Shown: positions 33,444-47,297 of the stretch, piece after piece
Position numbering within the stretch: the first letter of the stretch is position 1
Layout of the letters: every line of letters starts with the position of its first letter
Assembly: GCA_004380135.1 (NCBI GenBank)
Contig: QXCR01000174.1
Location: forward strand, 1-64,000
Source of the DNA: Stemphylium vesicarium
Lineage: Eukaryota; Ascomycota; Dothideomycetes; Pleosporales; Pleosporaceae
Direction of reading: 5' to 3'
DNA length: 64,000 nt
Notes under the pieces: model-generated
Database searches by the model: none
Seen by the model: only the letters and a program-made list of their open reading frames with translations
Told to the model about the DNA's origin: nothing
Translations under genes and position numbers: made by a program

Positions 33444-35132
33444 TTACTCCGCCTGCTCGACACCGTGCATGGTGATGGCAGCCCTAATCTGCGCTCCATT
33501 GCCAACATCAAACTTGTTCTGCAGGGCCATACCCTCGGCACCCAGCACATCTCTAAAGTCGACCTGCGCACTTCCAAACTCGACGTTCTTGTTGAGCAGC
33601 GCAAGCTTGAAGATGCCAGGGTTGGATAGCATCTCCGCGGTGATGGGGATGCGGAAGGCTTGGTCGAAGGAAGGGTTGAAGATGTCAGTGCCAGGGTTGT
33701 AAGACTTGGCAGCAGTTTGGAAGGTCTTGCCGCCCCAGGTAACCTTGACACTGGGATTGAGCTCGTCGCGGTTGCCCTGGAGTTCGTGGGCGCTGGCGAT
33801 GAGGACGGTAGCCAGACCACAGATCTCGCCTTGGCTGGTAGTGCTTGGCGAAGATAGGAGACTGGAGTCATTGACGAGGTTGAAGTACTTGGCGTGGATC
33901 AAGATCCTGGCTGCGGTCTCTTGGCCCTTATGCGACAGAACGAGTTCTTGGGTACCGCCCTTGAGAAGGATTTCCTTGATGGTGGTGGAGCCGACGCCCA
34001 TGTCGTCATCACCGGCCATGTCATCGTCTTGGACGTCCACTGAGATGTCCTGCTCAAAGTCCGTAACTAAGAAGTCGTGTGTTTCGTTCCACTCCGGCTC
34101 GCGGTTGTTATCCACGGTCGAAGTCTTCCATTCCTCTTCACCGCCGACCTTGACTTTGACATAGCAGTCCGGTGTGTCTTCGAGCTTGACCTTGGCCATG
34201 AGCCTCTTCAGGCCACTCTTCTTCTCGCCCTTCTTGGGTACATCGATTCCTGTTGCTTTGGCGACTGTGACGCGGACCATGCCGTGGTGGGGCTGGAAGG
34301 CCTTGAAGTAGTCGGTGTTGGCGTCCAACTTGACAAGGTAACGGTTTGGCAGCACAGCCATAGACTCTATGACACCGAGAATGGTCTTGCGGACGGTGTT
34401 GTCGATAAGAGAAAAGTCGGCAATGTTCGCAGCATCGGTGAAGTCGAGCTTCAGGCTCGGTGTGTTTAGGAAAGCGATTTGAACGGCTCCGATCTAACCC
34501 CTCGGTCAGTGTGATGGGAAAGGCCGGCGAATTGCAGGTTGACTTACTAGAGGGATTACGTTCGTCAGCGGGCAAAGCAAGACGCTGAGCCGGCCCTTCA
34601 TATGAACCCTCTCAACACCCTGCAGACAACATTAGCAAGAACCAACCCCAACTCATGCACACAGAACTCACCACTTTCGGGACCATGCTGCCGTCGAGCT
34701 CAAAGTCACACACACCCTCCCAATTCATGTCCATGTCGAGCTTGATACCCCCGCTAGAAGTCTTGTGGACGTCGACATTCGAAAAACTAATTGGAACCTC
34801 GCCGAACTCAATCTTGACGAACTTCAGGTTGGACAGAGGGCTTGGAAGAGTGGAAGCGAGCATAGGCTCAACTGTGCCCTTGATCATGTCGGAGCCAGCA
34901 ACGCAGATGTTGGGCCATAGGTTCTTAACGATATCATTGAGGAAGCCTGGTGGTTTGCGGGTTAGCGAATGAGTCCTGGACGTGGTGTAGGAGTAGGTTG
35001 TTGTGACGCCCATCACATCTTTACGTCGCGAGAGAGGAGGGATTTGTACGGAATTGCGTCATTTCTCTTACCTGCTGGTTCAGAGCCGCCAGAGGCAGTC
35101 AATTGATCGACGAGCGATGCAGGTGCCGCCAT
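33444..35132 (-). CDS. SMP-like and C2-domain lipid-binding protein (485 aa)
   Basis: Four exons on the minus strand: 35132-35072, 34946-34672, 34619-34548 and 34493-33444. The N-terminal half (about 21-190: FLNDIVKNLWPNI, KFVKIEFGEVPISFSNV, then GVQIAFL-like strands) matches the layout of synaptotagmin-like SMP domains, which carry lipids between membranes at contact sites. A C2 domain follows at about 200-320 (MVRVTVAKATGIDV ... DCYVKVKVG ... REPEWNETHDFLV), with acidic residues suited to Ca2+ binding. A second beta-rich, C2-like region (about 340-480) has NPSVKVTWG. There is no transmembrane helix, unlike yeast tricalbins, so it would be a soluble or peripheral relative. Function is inferred from the domains only. 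Confidence 0.85.
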
Positions 35133-36454
35133 GATGTATGTTCAACGCGTGTAGCTTAGTCCCAGGTATCGTATGGTAGCTATTCAACTTTCCAGGGTAG
35201 TAGTCGGCGGTAGGACGTTGTATCAGTATCAGCTCGCGGTAGAGGTAGCCGAGTTTGGGTCGTTAGGATCGGTAGAGGCAAAGAGGAAGGGTTGTTTGGT
35301 AGAGTGTATGTAGTAAAGAAGAATAGGTCAGTAGAGAAGCAGTTTTGAATGCAACCGCTGCCAACAACAACCACGTGTTCGGCCCTGTTTGTTGACAACC
35401 AAGCTCCCACTTTCTCTCATTCTTGGAATCTGGACCACCTTTGACGTCACTTTGTTCCAAACACGCCAGTGGCCATGCAGACCCCGCAGTTGGCAGGTTG
35501 AAAGCCACAGTAGTTGAAGCCACACTCAGACACGTGTCACGCGTCAGCCACTGTTGGAGAAGAACATCAACAACGACCGAATTTCTCAACCAAATCTACT
35601 CTCGTTACTTGGCGTTCTACTCATGGCTGGCTTACTGATGATGCTACCTTGTGCATCAAGCTTACAGTTTATATCGCCAGATTTACTCCATCGAGAATGG
35701 ATACGCCACAAACAACGCCACGCCATCCTTTTCCGCATCCTACAAACCATCCCTTGACCCCCTGCGCTCGCGATCGCCCATCAACAATCACACTGCAGCT
35801 GCATGCCGCGGAGAGAACCGGGTTCATCGTCGCTAATCTGGCCAAACCCCCAAAGAAAAAAACCCATACCCTGGCACGTAACGTTACGTCGGTTTCGCCG
35901 AACTGACTTTTGGTGGCTTGTCAGGTATGTACGTACCCAGACAAGCCCAAGCGATGGTGATGTACGAACGCTACCATGCTTTTTTTTATTCGAGCAAGAT
36001 GCAAGGGGACGCGGTATGCATGCAGGGAATGGAGCCGGCGTTCAGACTTGGCAGATGGAGTGGGCTGGGGCAAGGAAGGCATCTGGTAAATGATCGTGCC
36101 TCGATGATCCTGCATTTCCTGCTACCACATCAACGGAACTGAAATCCCGTTACGGAAAGTGATGTTCTGCATGGATCACACCCGTGGCTCGTATTGATAG
36201 CGTGCACATCTCTAGTGCCCCTGCGGCTATCCTTTTTCTCTTGGAGAAGGCGAAACATGACTTGAGATTAGCGAAAGTGATCAAGGATTGTAGGCAGACG
36301 CGTTCAAGAGCGATGAGATGTGGTAGTGAAACACTAAAAAAAAACACAGAACAAGTCTCTCATCATACAGACAAGTCTCAATTAAACTACTCAACCCCAG
36401 CGGTGCAGCTACTTCGCTTCAGCAAAAGAAATCGCAACAACAATATCTTCTACC
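35133..36454. other. Intergenic, promoter of SMP/C2 gene
   Basis: No gene is supported. The first 250 bases upstream of the minus-strand SMP/C2 start are the likely promoter. Plus frames at 35514-35906 and 35803-36093 have no recognisable content. Confidence 0.45.
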
Positions 36455-38047
36455 CTACACCGACGGCGGCAGAGGACTTCCATTCGGCACCAGCCCATCA
36501 CAAGGCGCCTCGAGCGCACTCTCCTTGACACTCTGCACAACCTGTCCCTCATACGCAATCAGCACTGCCTCACCACTGGGCTCATACGCCTCCCAGCCCA
36601 TCTGCGGCAGCCCATTGATGGGGTCCTTTGCAAACGCCAAATAATAATCTTGCACTTTCTCGCTAACCATTCGCTGGAAATCCGTTCCACTACCCCTAGC
36701 GATACCATAGGTGCCAAAGTACAATGGCAGATCGGCCGAGTGATACGCACCCTCCCAGTCACGGGGCGAGATGTTGCTAAAGTTACCGCCGTAGAGGTAG
36801 CGGAAGGTCGTCGAGTTAACAGCGTAGCGGTCCTGTGTTGTTTGGACAGCAGGGCAGAGGAAGAAGGATGCGGTAGCAGCGTCAGCGTCTTCCTGGTTGG
36901 GTCCGAAGGTTGCGTTGTAGGTTCCAAAGGCGATGCCCTCGTTGGTCGTGGTACCGATGATGGCGGGAACGCGTGTGAAGTCTCCGGCGAGGGCGCGCGC
37001 AGTGTAGTTTGCAAAGTAAGTGCGGTTGTCGACTACTTGCTGGAAACCCAGCGCGGGCAAAGTCCCCCTGTCGGCGTATTCCTTTAGGAAGCGCTCGATG
37101 GCGGTGAACTCTACGCCGCGGAGGCAGTCGATTTCTGCTTCGGCGCTGTCGTTGCCGCAGCCAAAGTGCTCGGCTACGAAGGAAAAGTCCAGTTGCTCCG
37201 TGTCGCTGCTCGAGAGCGGTAGCAGAGATGTTCCTGAGTTCATGATGAGGCCGGAAACAATGGGGTCGTCGGGGTAGGCGAAGTTGTAGTTGTCAACGGA
37301 TGCAGCGCCTGCGGACTGGCCCCAAAGCGTGATGCGGTCTACGTCGCCGCCGAAGTTACCAATATTGTCGCGGATCCATTCCAAGGCTAGACGCTGGTCC
37401 AGGAAGCCTACGTTTTGTTCGTCGTCTGCGAGAGCTTTGGCGTTGGGGAAACCGAAAATGTTCAGACGGTAGCTGCAAATTCAATGAGTATCTTGTTCTG
37501 TCCAAGTGCTTGGTTGAACTTACTTGATTCCAACAACAATGTGCTCCCCACTTCTCTCAACCCATCTTGCAGGGATTTGGTACGGAACCGTCGGCCCTCC
37601 AGTAGTGAAGCTTCCACCATGAATCCAAACGACTACGGGCAACAATTCCGTTTCGTTGCGCTTGTTTTTGTGCTCATCAACGGGCGCCCAAATTTGCAAG
37701 TTCAAGCACTCCTCGGATTGGTAGTCTCGGGGCGTGATGATAAACTCGGGCGCGTCGTTGTGCCAGATACTCGGGGCATCGCCTTCGAATTGCGGGCAAG
37801 AAGGGCCCATTCTATTCGCCTCAATCGTCCTGTTCATCCTTGCCTTTGGAGCTGGTGGCAGCCATCTCCTTGCACCCACCGGCTGCTCTGCAAAAGGGAT
37901 ACCGAGGTACTGCGCAACATTTGGCGTGATATCATCCGTAAAGCCCTTGACAGGGCCGGAGGAAGTGTCAACGATCAAAGAATGGCCCTTAGCAACCGTG
38001 AATGAGAGCTGAGAGAGTCCAAAGAGAAGAGCGGTAGTGAGCGCCAT
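36455..38047 (-). CDS. Secreted type-B carboxylesterase/lipase (513 aa)
   Basis: Two exons on the minus strand, 38047-37524 and 37472-36455. A signal peptide (about residues 1-20) leads into the alpha/beta-hydrolase of the cholinesterase/type-B family: QYLGIPFAEQPVGARRW, SEECLNLQIWAPV, the oxyanion loop VVWIHGGSFTTG and nucleophile elbow LWGQSAGA with Ser228. An NEG motif (GTTTNEGIAFG) holds the likely acid, and the YHSADLPLYFGTY block near 430 holds the candidate His. The length is slightly short for the family. Several N-x-S/T sites (NRT, NYT, NAT, NSTT, NFS, NIS) fit a secreted glycoprotein. It hydrolyses carboxylic esters; the natural substrate is unknown. Confidence 0.93.
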
Positions 38048-38903
38048 TGTGTGTGATGTGTGGAATCAATAGAGGTGACGCTGCTCTTTTTGTCTTCCTG
38101 CAAAGCTCAACGACTGCTTTTTGTAATTGCAATGGCAAAACCTCGGCTTGATCTACACAAATTCGCTCGTCATAGCGTCTGAAAATGTGCTTTGGATGGC
38201 CGAGGCCACCATGATGCCGGCCCGCGGACGGGCGTAACCGCATTGGACAATATCCGGAGTAGACACGCGGGGTAACGACTGGGTACTACTACTGCTACGG
38301 CCATTCCAGTGCGGACTGTTCGCAAAGTGAGCATGTAGACTATCCTGTAATGGGCAAGCTGGCCGAGGATGCCGTAAAAGAACGACCGTTGGTACCTGTC
38401 AGCGCGCGTCATCTTATGTTTAGTTTGGCGGAACAAAACAGCACCGCGGCGCCGAGCCTACACAGCGTAGTCATGTTAGTAGTATCTGCTAAATTTCTTC
38501 CCCCCCACGCCCACGCATCCTTCGTTCGTTCGTCTCGAGCGAAAGGAAGGAAACAGCGATCTCGGGGCATGATGATCCGGGGCAAGCGCCGTTCCCCACC
38601 ACACTTCCCCACTTTTGTCCCATACGTATCGGTAGCATCACCGAACCGGCAAACCGCCATAAAGTCGGGCAACAGCAATCGCAATGGTTAGAAACGAGTA
38701 CAACGAAACAGTCGACAGTGTTCTCACCAAATCAATCGGTGTGACAACAATAATCAAACGACTTCCCAACAATTGAGTTCCATCTTTCACTTGCTTCTCC
38801 CCTTTTACCCCTCAACAATCGCTCTTTTCCAATAAGGAAAGCAAAAAATAAAAAATAGAAGGAAACAAGACAAGGGAAAGCGAAGGAAAAAAACTTCCAG
38901 AAA
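38048..38903. other. Divergent promoter region of esterase and DenD-like gene
   Basis: No gene is supported; both promoters must lie here. The 100 bases before 38904 are A-rich and G-poor, a common leader type. Confidence 0.45.
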
Positions 38904-39872
38904 ATGAAGATTCTCATCACCGGCGCAGGTGGATTCGTCGGCCAAATCCTCGCCCGCGAACTCCTATCCAGCAACACCGCCACCTCGCTCATCCTGGCCG
39001 ACGTGAACACACCGCCCAACCCCACCCCCTCAAGCGGCGCCGTACAATGCCTCGCCGCAGACCTAACCTCCGCCTCCGCCTGCGAGTCTCTAATCAGCCA
39101 AGCCCCCGACGCCGTCTACATCCTACACGGCATAATGTCAAGCGGCAGCGAAGCGAACCTTGAACTCGGTCTTAGTGTAAACTTCGACTCTGTCCGCCAA
39201 CTCCTCGACACGATACGGCAGTCTGGTCGTAGCGGCACAAAAGTCGTCTTCACGTCTTCGTGTGCGGTATTTGGGCGGCGCGCGGTCGAGCATGTGGCGA
39301 CGGAGGTCGATGTAGTGCCGATGCCGGAATCGAGCTATGGGACGCAGAAACTCATGGTAGAATTCCTTGTTAATGATTATTCGAGGCGAGGGCTCATTGA
39401 TGGCCGCATTGTAAGGCTTCCGACTGTTTTTGTGAGGGCCGGCGCGCCGACGGCAGCGGCATCGTCGTTTGTCTCGGGGATCGTGAGGGAGCCTGTTAAT
39501 GGGGCTGAGGCGGTTTTGCCTGTGGATCCAAAGATTGGGATTTGGCTTACGAGCCCGAGGACGCTGGCACAGAATCTTGTGCATGCGCTGGGCGTGCCTA
39601 AAGAGGCGTTTGGCCACTTTAGACAGGTGCTGTTGCCTGGGTATACGGCTACGAGTGGGGAGATTTTGGATGCATTGGAGAAGGTTGCGGGTAAGAAGAC
39701 GAGGGCGTTGGTTAAGGAGAAGAGAGATGAGACGACGCAGAGGATTGTGTTGAGTTGGCCTGCAAGCTACGATACTAGTCGGGCGAAGGAGTTGGGATTC
39801 AGTGAGGATGTCGGGCTGGAGCAGACGATAAGAGATTTCATCGATGGGGAGAAGAGTAAGGTTAAGTCATGA
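38904..39872 (+). CDS. NAD-dependent epimerase/dehydratase family protein, DenD-like
   Basis: Single exon, 322 aa. An extended short-chain dehydrogenase fold: the nucleotide loop TGAGGFVG at 6-13, an acidic residue ending strand 2 (LILADVN) that prefers NAD(H), TSSCAVFG near 117-124 and catalytic SSYGTQK with Tyr145 and Lys149. RLPTVFVRAGAPTAAASSFV and the GIWLTSPRTLAQN block match D-erythronate dehydrogenase (DenD)-like enzymes of four-carbon sugar-acid catabolism in bacteria. Fungal members are annotated by similarity only, so substrate assignment is tentative. No partner kinase or isomerase genes are adjacent, so no pathway cluster is visible. Confidence 0.88.
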   Translation: MKILITGAGGFVGQILARELLSSNTATSLILADVNTPPNPTPSSGAVQCLAADLTSASACESLISQAPDAVYILHGIMSSGSEANLELGLSVNFDSVRQLLDTIRQSGRSGTKVVFTSSCAVFGRRAVEHVATEVDVVPMPESSYGTQKLMVEFLVNDYSRRGLIDGRIVRLPTVFVRAGAPTAAASSFVSGIVREPVNGAEAVLPVDPKIGIWLTSPRTLAQNLVHALGVPKEAFGHFRQVLLPGYTATSGEILDALEKVAGKKTRALVKEKRDETTQRIVLSWPASYDTSRAKELGFSEDVGLEQTIRDFIDGEKSKVKS

Positions 39873-40120
39873 GGGGGTTGCGGGGGAATGGAAGGGAGAT
39901 TGAAGTGAGCAAGTGGATAGAGATATGAAAGATCGAGAATGTAGTATCCGCTCGTGTCGAGTTACTTAACCCCAACCTCATTCAGAACCCACACGATGCA
40001 ATCAGCCAATGATATGTTCTCTGCCAATGGAGATGAACGACCTTATATCTTCATCCACCTCAAATACCCGTGTCGCGAAATCGCAAAGATTGCTTTGAAA
40101 TCGCACACATGAACCTAGGC

Positions 40121-42488
40121 TCAATCCTTCGCCACGTCAGCCTTATCCTTCTCGGCGTCAAAGAATAAACTCCTCCTCTTAACGTCCTGTGGCGGAGGTG
40201 AGACCACGGGACTATCCGCGCCAAGCGTCGCATCCTTGTCCCTCTTGAAATTTTCAGCTCTCTTGATGTCGACTGGCGGGGGCGATGATACAGGGGTCTT
40301 GTTTCCCCATCCCTTCCTCTTCTCACTTGCCCAAGTGCCCCAGCTAGAGAAGTAGGCACCGGCTCTAGCTTGTGCGTTGGAAAGATCCGGGGCCTGGGGG
40401 GCTTTCCCTGCGAAAAAACAATCAGTATCGATGTTGTTCCGATCATCATCCAAGTACTTACACTTCTTTCCGTCGTCAATTGGGCGTCCTTCCTTCTCAG
40501 CCTGGATCCTCGCTTCTTCAGCTCGTAATCTCTGTGCCTCGCGCATGGCTTCCATCTCTGCCCAGAGCCTGTTGTATGCAGAGGAAAACTTTTGCTGGCC
40601 TACAGCAATCTGTTTGCCAAGGACTTCTCTACTCTTCTCTAAACGTTCATCGAGGTGCATTTCTGCTACCTGCCTAGTCGCCACGCAAGAATCAGCACAC
40701 ATACTCCCATGGAGACGGCTTGGAATGTGGGGTTGTTGCAAAGACTAAGAAGGAGGGCTTAGTTGGGATTGCAAGATGGCAAAGAAAGAATAGGGGACGT
40801 ACTGTGCTAGTCGGCGCTGAACGTCCTCCATACTCAGACCACCGGAACAAGGGTGCTTGGGCTCGACGATGTCAAACAAATGTGAGTCTGTGAACTTGTT
40901 CCAGATGCGGAAATTCTCAGTCTGCATCCAGGCCTGCACCCAGTCGTTTGAGAACTCGCTCGCCGGGTCTCCCTCGACTTCGGTGATCAAGTTCTCCTTG
41001 TGCGCATTCTTCTCCATGTAGATCTTGTATTTGACTGAGCTCAGCATGGCAAGGAGATACTCCTCGAATTGCATGCGGATGAACTCCTCACTACCTGCAT
41101 AGCCATGGTCTTTTGGCCTTGCCGGGTCTGCCTCGTCCCAAGTATCGTTTATCGTCTGTGTCAAAAAGTCCATCCATCGTCGGTCTGGTGTCGATAGGAC
41201 TGATGCTTGACGGAGCGCGGCCGAAGTAATATTCACGGAGTGATCGTCGAGGTTGATCAAGATGTCGCTGTAGCGATCTCTTTGCTGCAATAGCAGCGAG
41301 TTTGTGGAGCCGACAATGTACGACTTTGTGTCTTGATCTGCCAGAATATCGAGCTGCTGGAGCGGGGTATACGGTCCGAATAGTGAGCCTGTGCCGAATA
41401 GTTGCAATGGAAGGCCCATGTACGCGAGCACTAGTTTCCGTTAACACAGTGGATTATTGTCTAGGATTATGCACTCACGGGAAGCACGCTCCGATGTTTT
41501 CAGAGAGGTGGGCATGACACATTTCTCTTCGCACGAATTGAACTTTGGGTCGGCAGCATCTTGTAGGTGGCGAATAAGGCCGGGTATCAGAGAAATAAGA
41601 GCAAATTGCATCATGCATAATCGTTCGCAATGGGAGCCGAAGAAAAGGACCTGGTGGGTGTTAGATTGCACACAATGCCATGGTTTCATTGGCCAGCTCT
41701 CGCGGGTGCCAGTTTATATCGCACCTTTGGTTGGAGTAAAGCGCATTTGAACAGGACCAAAGTCTGCCACTTGAACTCGTGTATGAACTCGCGGAGAGAG
41801 ATACCGAAGTAATGGTCCTGTTGCCCCTCCTGGTTCCTAAGCAGCTGGGGTAGACTCTCTGTGAAGCGCTCTAATATCTCAATGTCGGTAAAGTCCCTGG
41901 ATATATGTCAGCTGTGTATCAAGGATGCGTCGACCCTCCACAGCGCGTCCTTTGTCCTGTCTTTCTGTGCCAACGTACCTCTGCGCAAACCACAGCTGAG
42001 TGACAACGCCCAATTGCGCCTTGATCGCACCAAAATGCTGTGGACTGTCGCTGATTACCACGACAGCCTTCTGCACCGTACTCCTCGTGACCTCAGCCGG
42101 TCGATCGATGAGCTTACTAGCGTCGAGCTGTCGCGTACACGAGATACCGAAGAGAGACGTAGCGGGTTCGGTCGAGGTTTCGGCGCGACGAAGGGTAAAG
42201 TACGAGTAGTCTTCAGTAGAGGCATGCGCGCCGTCACTCAGAGCCATAAAAGGGAGGAGGGACCAGTCGTTGTCGGTTGCCGGGTCGGTTCCTTCCTCTG
42301 CGCCGAGCCAGAGCTCGATTTCTGGGCCTCTATAAGTCCATGTTAGTTGCTTGCAATAGGCTGCGAGTATCTAAAGTTGTGCCTCTGCCCCAACTACTTG
42401 TTGCGCCAACTCGTTTACATGGAACGGAAGCAACTTACCGCGCATGATGAAAGTCGACCACACATACAAGTGGATTTAGGGGCGCCAT
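40121..42488 (-). CDS. AVL9: Avl9 late secretory pathway protein (DENN-related, 623 aa)
   Basis: Seven exons on the minus strand: 42488-42439, 42329-41979, 41896-41725, 41650-41479, 41430-40803, 40673-40462 and 40407-40121. The N-terminus CVVDFHHARGPEIELW, then LPFMALSDGAHASTEDYSYF, SLFGISCTRQLDASKL and VTRSTVQKAVVVIS, is the Avl9/DENN-like module; Avl9 is needed for exocytic transport between Golgi and plasma membrane. The middle region includes LQLFGTGSLFGPYTPLQQLD. The C-terminus has a coiled coil (MHLDERLEKSREV ... RLRAEEARIQAE) and two SPPP(V/Q)D(I/V)KR repeats. The last intron (40461-40408) is 54 nt and in frame, so retention would still give a readable protein. The exon 5/6 junction uses the AG that keeps LAQQVAEMH in frame. 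Confidence 0.88.
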
Positions 42489-43165
42489 GATTATCTTCTG
42501 TGCTCGTGGAAATATGGCAGCACGGCGGGTTACGCTCCGAAGAAAATAGAATACAAGGCCATGGGAGGGGGAGCCAGGCTCACGTCCTGGAAATCGTTGC
42601 GGGACGCGATTGCGAGCGGTGACGAACGACGCCCTTGTGTCCCTCCACCAGCCTTACCGAGCTAGGCTACTTTGGGATCGAAGCCTCGGCGGTTCCCTGC
42701 CCATTGGAGATCAGCCCATTCCTACATATGTACGGGCACGACGAGCAAATCTGGGGAAGCTTGGCCTTGACTATTTTTGTAAAGCGTGTAGCAGGGGTAG
42801 CCAGGTCAAGCCCTGCGCGCTTTTTACATGCCTCACCACGTCACCGGAACGAAATGAACACCTTGTGTTGATAACATGATTTCACATTCCTCCCTAAGTC
42901 GGACGACCATGGCCCCCAATTCCATCATGAACATTCCTTTCGTATACCGGCATTGATAATCCAAATGACAAAGACATATCCATGTCCATCTACCCGCGCA
43001 TCCTCTTGTCACAAAAGGTCCACCAAACGAGACCTTGGGAATCATTGGGAAAAGCCAAACCCGCCAGCTCCACGCAGATGATCTATCGAGCTTTGACAAA
43101 CTACGGAATTCCGTCTTGGAGACATGAAAGTATTGTGGCTCGATTTGGGACAAACATTGGTGCGA
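42489..43165. other. Intergenic between AVL9 and HOG1
   Basis: The AVL9 promoter region and the HOG1 3' flank, both transcribed on the minus strand. No gene is supported. Confidence 0.5.
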
Positions 43166-44634
<1,469 letters not shown>

Positions 44635-44858
44635 GATGGTTCGTGATGTTTAGGGTGCTGCGACAGGCGCTGGGTGGAGTTCTTTGTGGTTTTTTGGAGT
44701 GGTGGGTGAAGAGGGCGGGCTGGACGTCGTGGGGTAGTCGCGAATGCGTCGGGGCTCTAGTCGCACCTTGACGCTGCTAGATCTGGACAGGTTTTATTGG
44801 ATTCGGTGCCTAGTTCCGGAACAGAGGCGAAGTGCGCGATAACAGCTCCGAGGAATCC

Positions 44859-44867
44859 TTTATAAAG
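44859..44867 (-). promoter_or_regulatory. TATA-like box upstream of HOG1
   Basis: TTTATAAAG, self-complementary at its core, lies about 225 bp upstream of the HOG1 start codon. This would imply a leader of roughly 190 nt. Assigned by position only. Confidence 0.35.
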
Positions 44868-46289
44868 ACTTTTGAATTTTGCACCAGGGTACGTACGACG
44901 ACTGGGCGGGTTGGGTCGTCTTTGTTGCCGCTTTCAATGTTGATAGCAAACGGGTCGGCGAGGGGGAATAGTGGCGCCGACGGGATGACCTAGGTGCAGC
45001 ACAGGGATAGGAGGCTCGAGAGCGTGGCAAACGTGTAGATCAGAAAGATCAGAGGAAAGGGAGGAGGAAAGTTAAAAGGTCTAAGAGGACAACGAGGGGC
45101 AGGCACCAAATGCGATAGAGGGATGCATGGCCCGGGCTCTAGACGTATCTCACACAGGTTTCGGCCTGAACGGGTGACGTCACGATGGACTTTCGAGTTT
45201 TCCATGCCAGAAGCCCGTGCATCACGTACAGCACAATTTTTCTTCTGATCCATTGGCGGCACGAGTAATGGGGGCGTTCACCATGGTGATGGGCAATCTT
45301 GTGTTGTCCCTGTACCCCACCATGACGGCCCTCGAAAGTTGTTGCCGCATTCAAGCCTATCACTCTCCCCTCACTTCACGTGGCTGGGGGCTCGTGCGCC
45401 CTTGCGGCTGGGAGGCTCGCTCACGCCGAAGAGCAATAAGGATGGCAGCCGCTGAGCGTCCTGTCGTTGAATTTTTGCCCTCTTCAGCGTGGCTATGTGC
45501 ATGCCTGGGCAGCCGGGACACTTACTGCTGACGTTCCAATTACCATGCCGGCCAAGACTGTGGTCATTTCCACGTACATGCTCACGTTCCGCGCGCGCGA
45601 TGCTGTCGCGTCTCCGCTAAACTTCCTTTTCTCTCCCAGCCATGCACACCTGACCACAATCTAGTCATCCGAGGGATTGATTCTTTGTATATAGAGCATG
45701 CGGTATGCCAACTCACGTACGCGTCGCCCAAGGTGCTTGTCTATTCGGCGGCTATCACGGCAGGTCGTCGCCGCGGAAGACGACATTAGACAACGTGGAG
45801 GCGACAGCTGACAGACGCGGTGCTTCTGGGGGCCGTTGTATGCCAACAGTATACCTCGGTAGGGCATGATAATGCACGACATGGCGGAAAGCATGTCACA
45901 GCGCGGCATTGATGGTCAGCATGGCTATAGTGTACCGTCGATTGGCGTAGATGCTAGCGTCGCACAAGGCGAACAGACAGGCGCCCTCTTGATGAAAGAT
46001 GCGGGCCCTTAATTTAGAAACCCTTTGGCAGTAGCAACAAGTTGGAAGATGAATTCATCGAGCATTGTTTGACTCGACTCCTGTTGACGCTGCTGCACGC
46101 CAGTCAATTGGCCTTTGCCCTACCTGCCGGAGCCGGACCAAGGCGACGAGGTAAAGCCTATGGTGCAGGCGCCCGTCAACCTTGGAAGCATTCGGCGCGG
46201 TTACGCGATTGACTGCAGAACAACAGCAACCCGAGGGAACGCAGAGGGCGGACTGTTGCTGTATATAGAAGTTTTGGAGGCACAGTTGC

Positions 46290-46345
46290 TGCGTCTGCGT
46301 CTGCTCTGCGTCTGTTCTGCGTCTGCGTCTGCGTCTGCGTCTGCT
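46290..46345 (+). repeat. TGCGTC hexanucleotide tandem repeat, imperfect
   Basis: TGCGTC units repeat with TCTGCTC and TGTTC interruptions over about 56 bp. A shorter related TGCATC run appears at about 46524-46540. A length-variable microsatellite is likely. Confidence 0.8.
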
Positions 46346-46627
46346 GCAGGGGACGTTGCGGTTGTATCAAGGGGACAGCCGAGCTCATCTTGACCAAACG
46401 CCACGCTGCCAATGACAGGTCGGTGCCGGATGTGGCAGCCACGAGTGACGCGGACGGCCTCGAATCGAATGTCAAAGGCTTCCGTCCAACGCTGTCGCTG
46501 CAACTCACTGTTGATATTTGTGTCTGCATCTGCATCTGCCATTCCCTCGCTTCTGCGCCCTGTTCCGCGACCTGGCCTGTGCCAAATTACCCTGATCGCT
46601 GGCCTGGCTGGCACCCGGGATTGAATG

Positions 46628-47297
46628 AGGCTTAGCAGCATCGCTCCTGCCATCATCATCATCACGACCATCACAACCGCAACCACCCTTCTGCACCGCA
46701 CCTCTCGCCTGCAAATCCGCTCCCAGCCACCTTGCACGTCTCGGCGACGTTGATTCCGCCGTCTGAAGTCACGAGACCTACCAGCCGACGGCGCCGTTCG
46801 CAGCGCTGGGCGACGTTGCACGCTTCGCCGACTCCAGATCCCGCGCCTTCCTCGTCAACTTGCTGGGGAAGGCACTCCGCACGAGCCACAGGCAGCCCTG
46901 GAGTCTCCGATCTAGCTCGACGAGACACCCTACCAACCATACAACACCAACAGCACCGTCGTTTACGAGCCCCTCCTCTTTGCGCCTGCCAGTCTGCCCC
47001 CGTCGACATTGCTGCAGCTCACCACGCTGGCGCCCACCTTCTGCGACTCGTCGACGTTGCGAGGCCCCCTTTGACGGGAGCTGCGTGTCGGATTGCCCCG
47101 ACGGAAGCCTCACCACAGCTCCAGCAGCCCAACGCGCCATCCCTCACGCCGCCATCCGCTTCGGACGCCGCCGCACGTCGCCGCCGCCGCCAGAAGCCAT
47201 CCTCGTCGCGACGCGCTGAGCCGAGTGCTCGCCCATTGTCCCGCGCCCGACTTCCTCCATCGCCCGCGGCCGCGAGCCGCACTAGACGACAGCCACC
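46628..47297 (+). promoter_or_regulatory. AUG-free GC-rich 5' leader of the G-alpha gene
   Basis: There is no ATG in any frame for 670 nt before the start codon at 47298; the nearest upstream is at 46625, opening a 41-codon frame that closes before 46760. The start has the context CCACCATGG. The stretch is GC-rich. Lack of ATG over this length fits a long translated-mRNA leader under selection against upstream starts. Confidence 0.5.

Larger units (their letters stand above)
44635..46627. other. HOG1-proximal part of the HOG1/G-alpha intergenic region
   Basis: Two kilobases between divergent signalling genes. No gene is supported. It holds a TATA-like site for HOG1 (44859-44867) and a hexanucleotide repeat (46290-46345). 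Confidence 0.45.
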
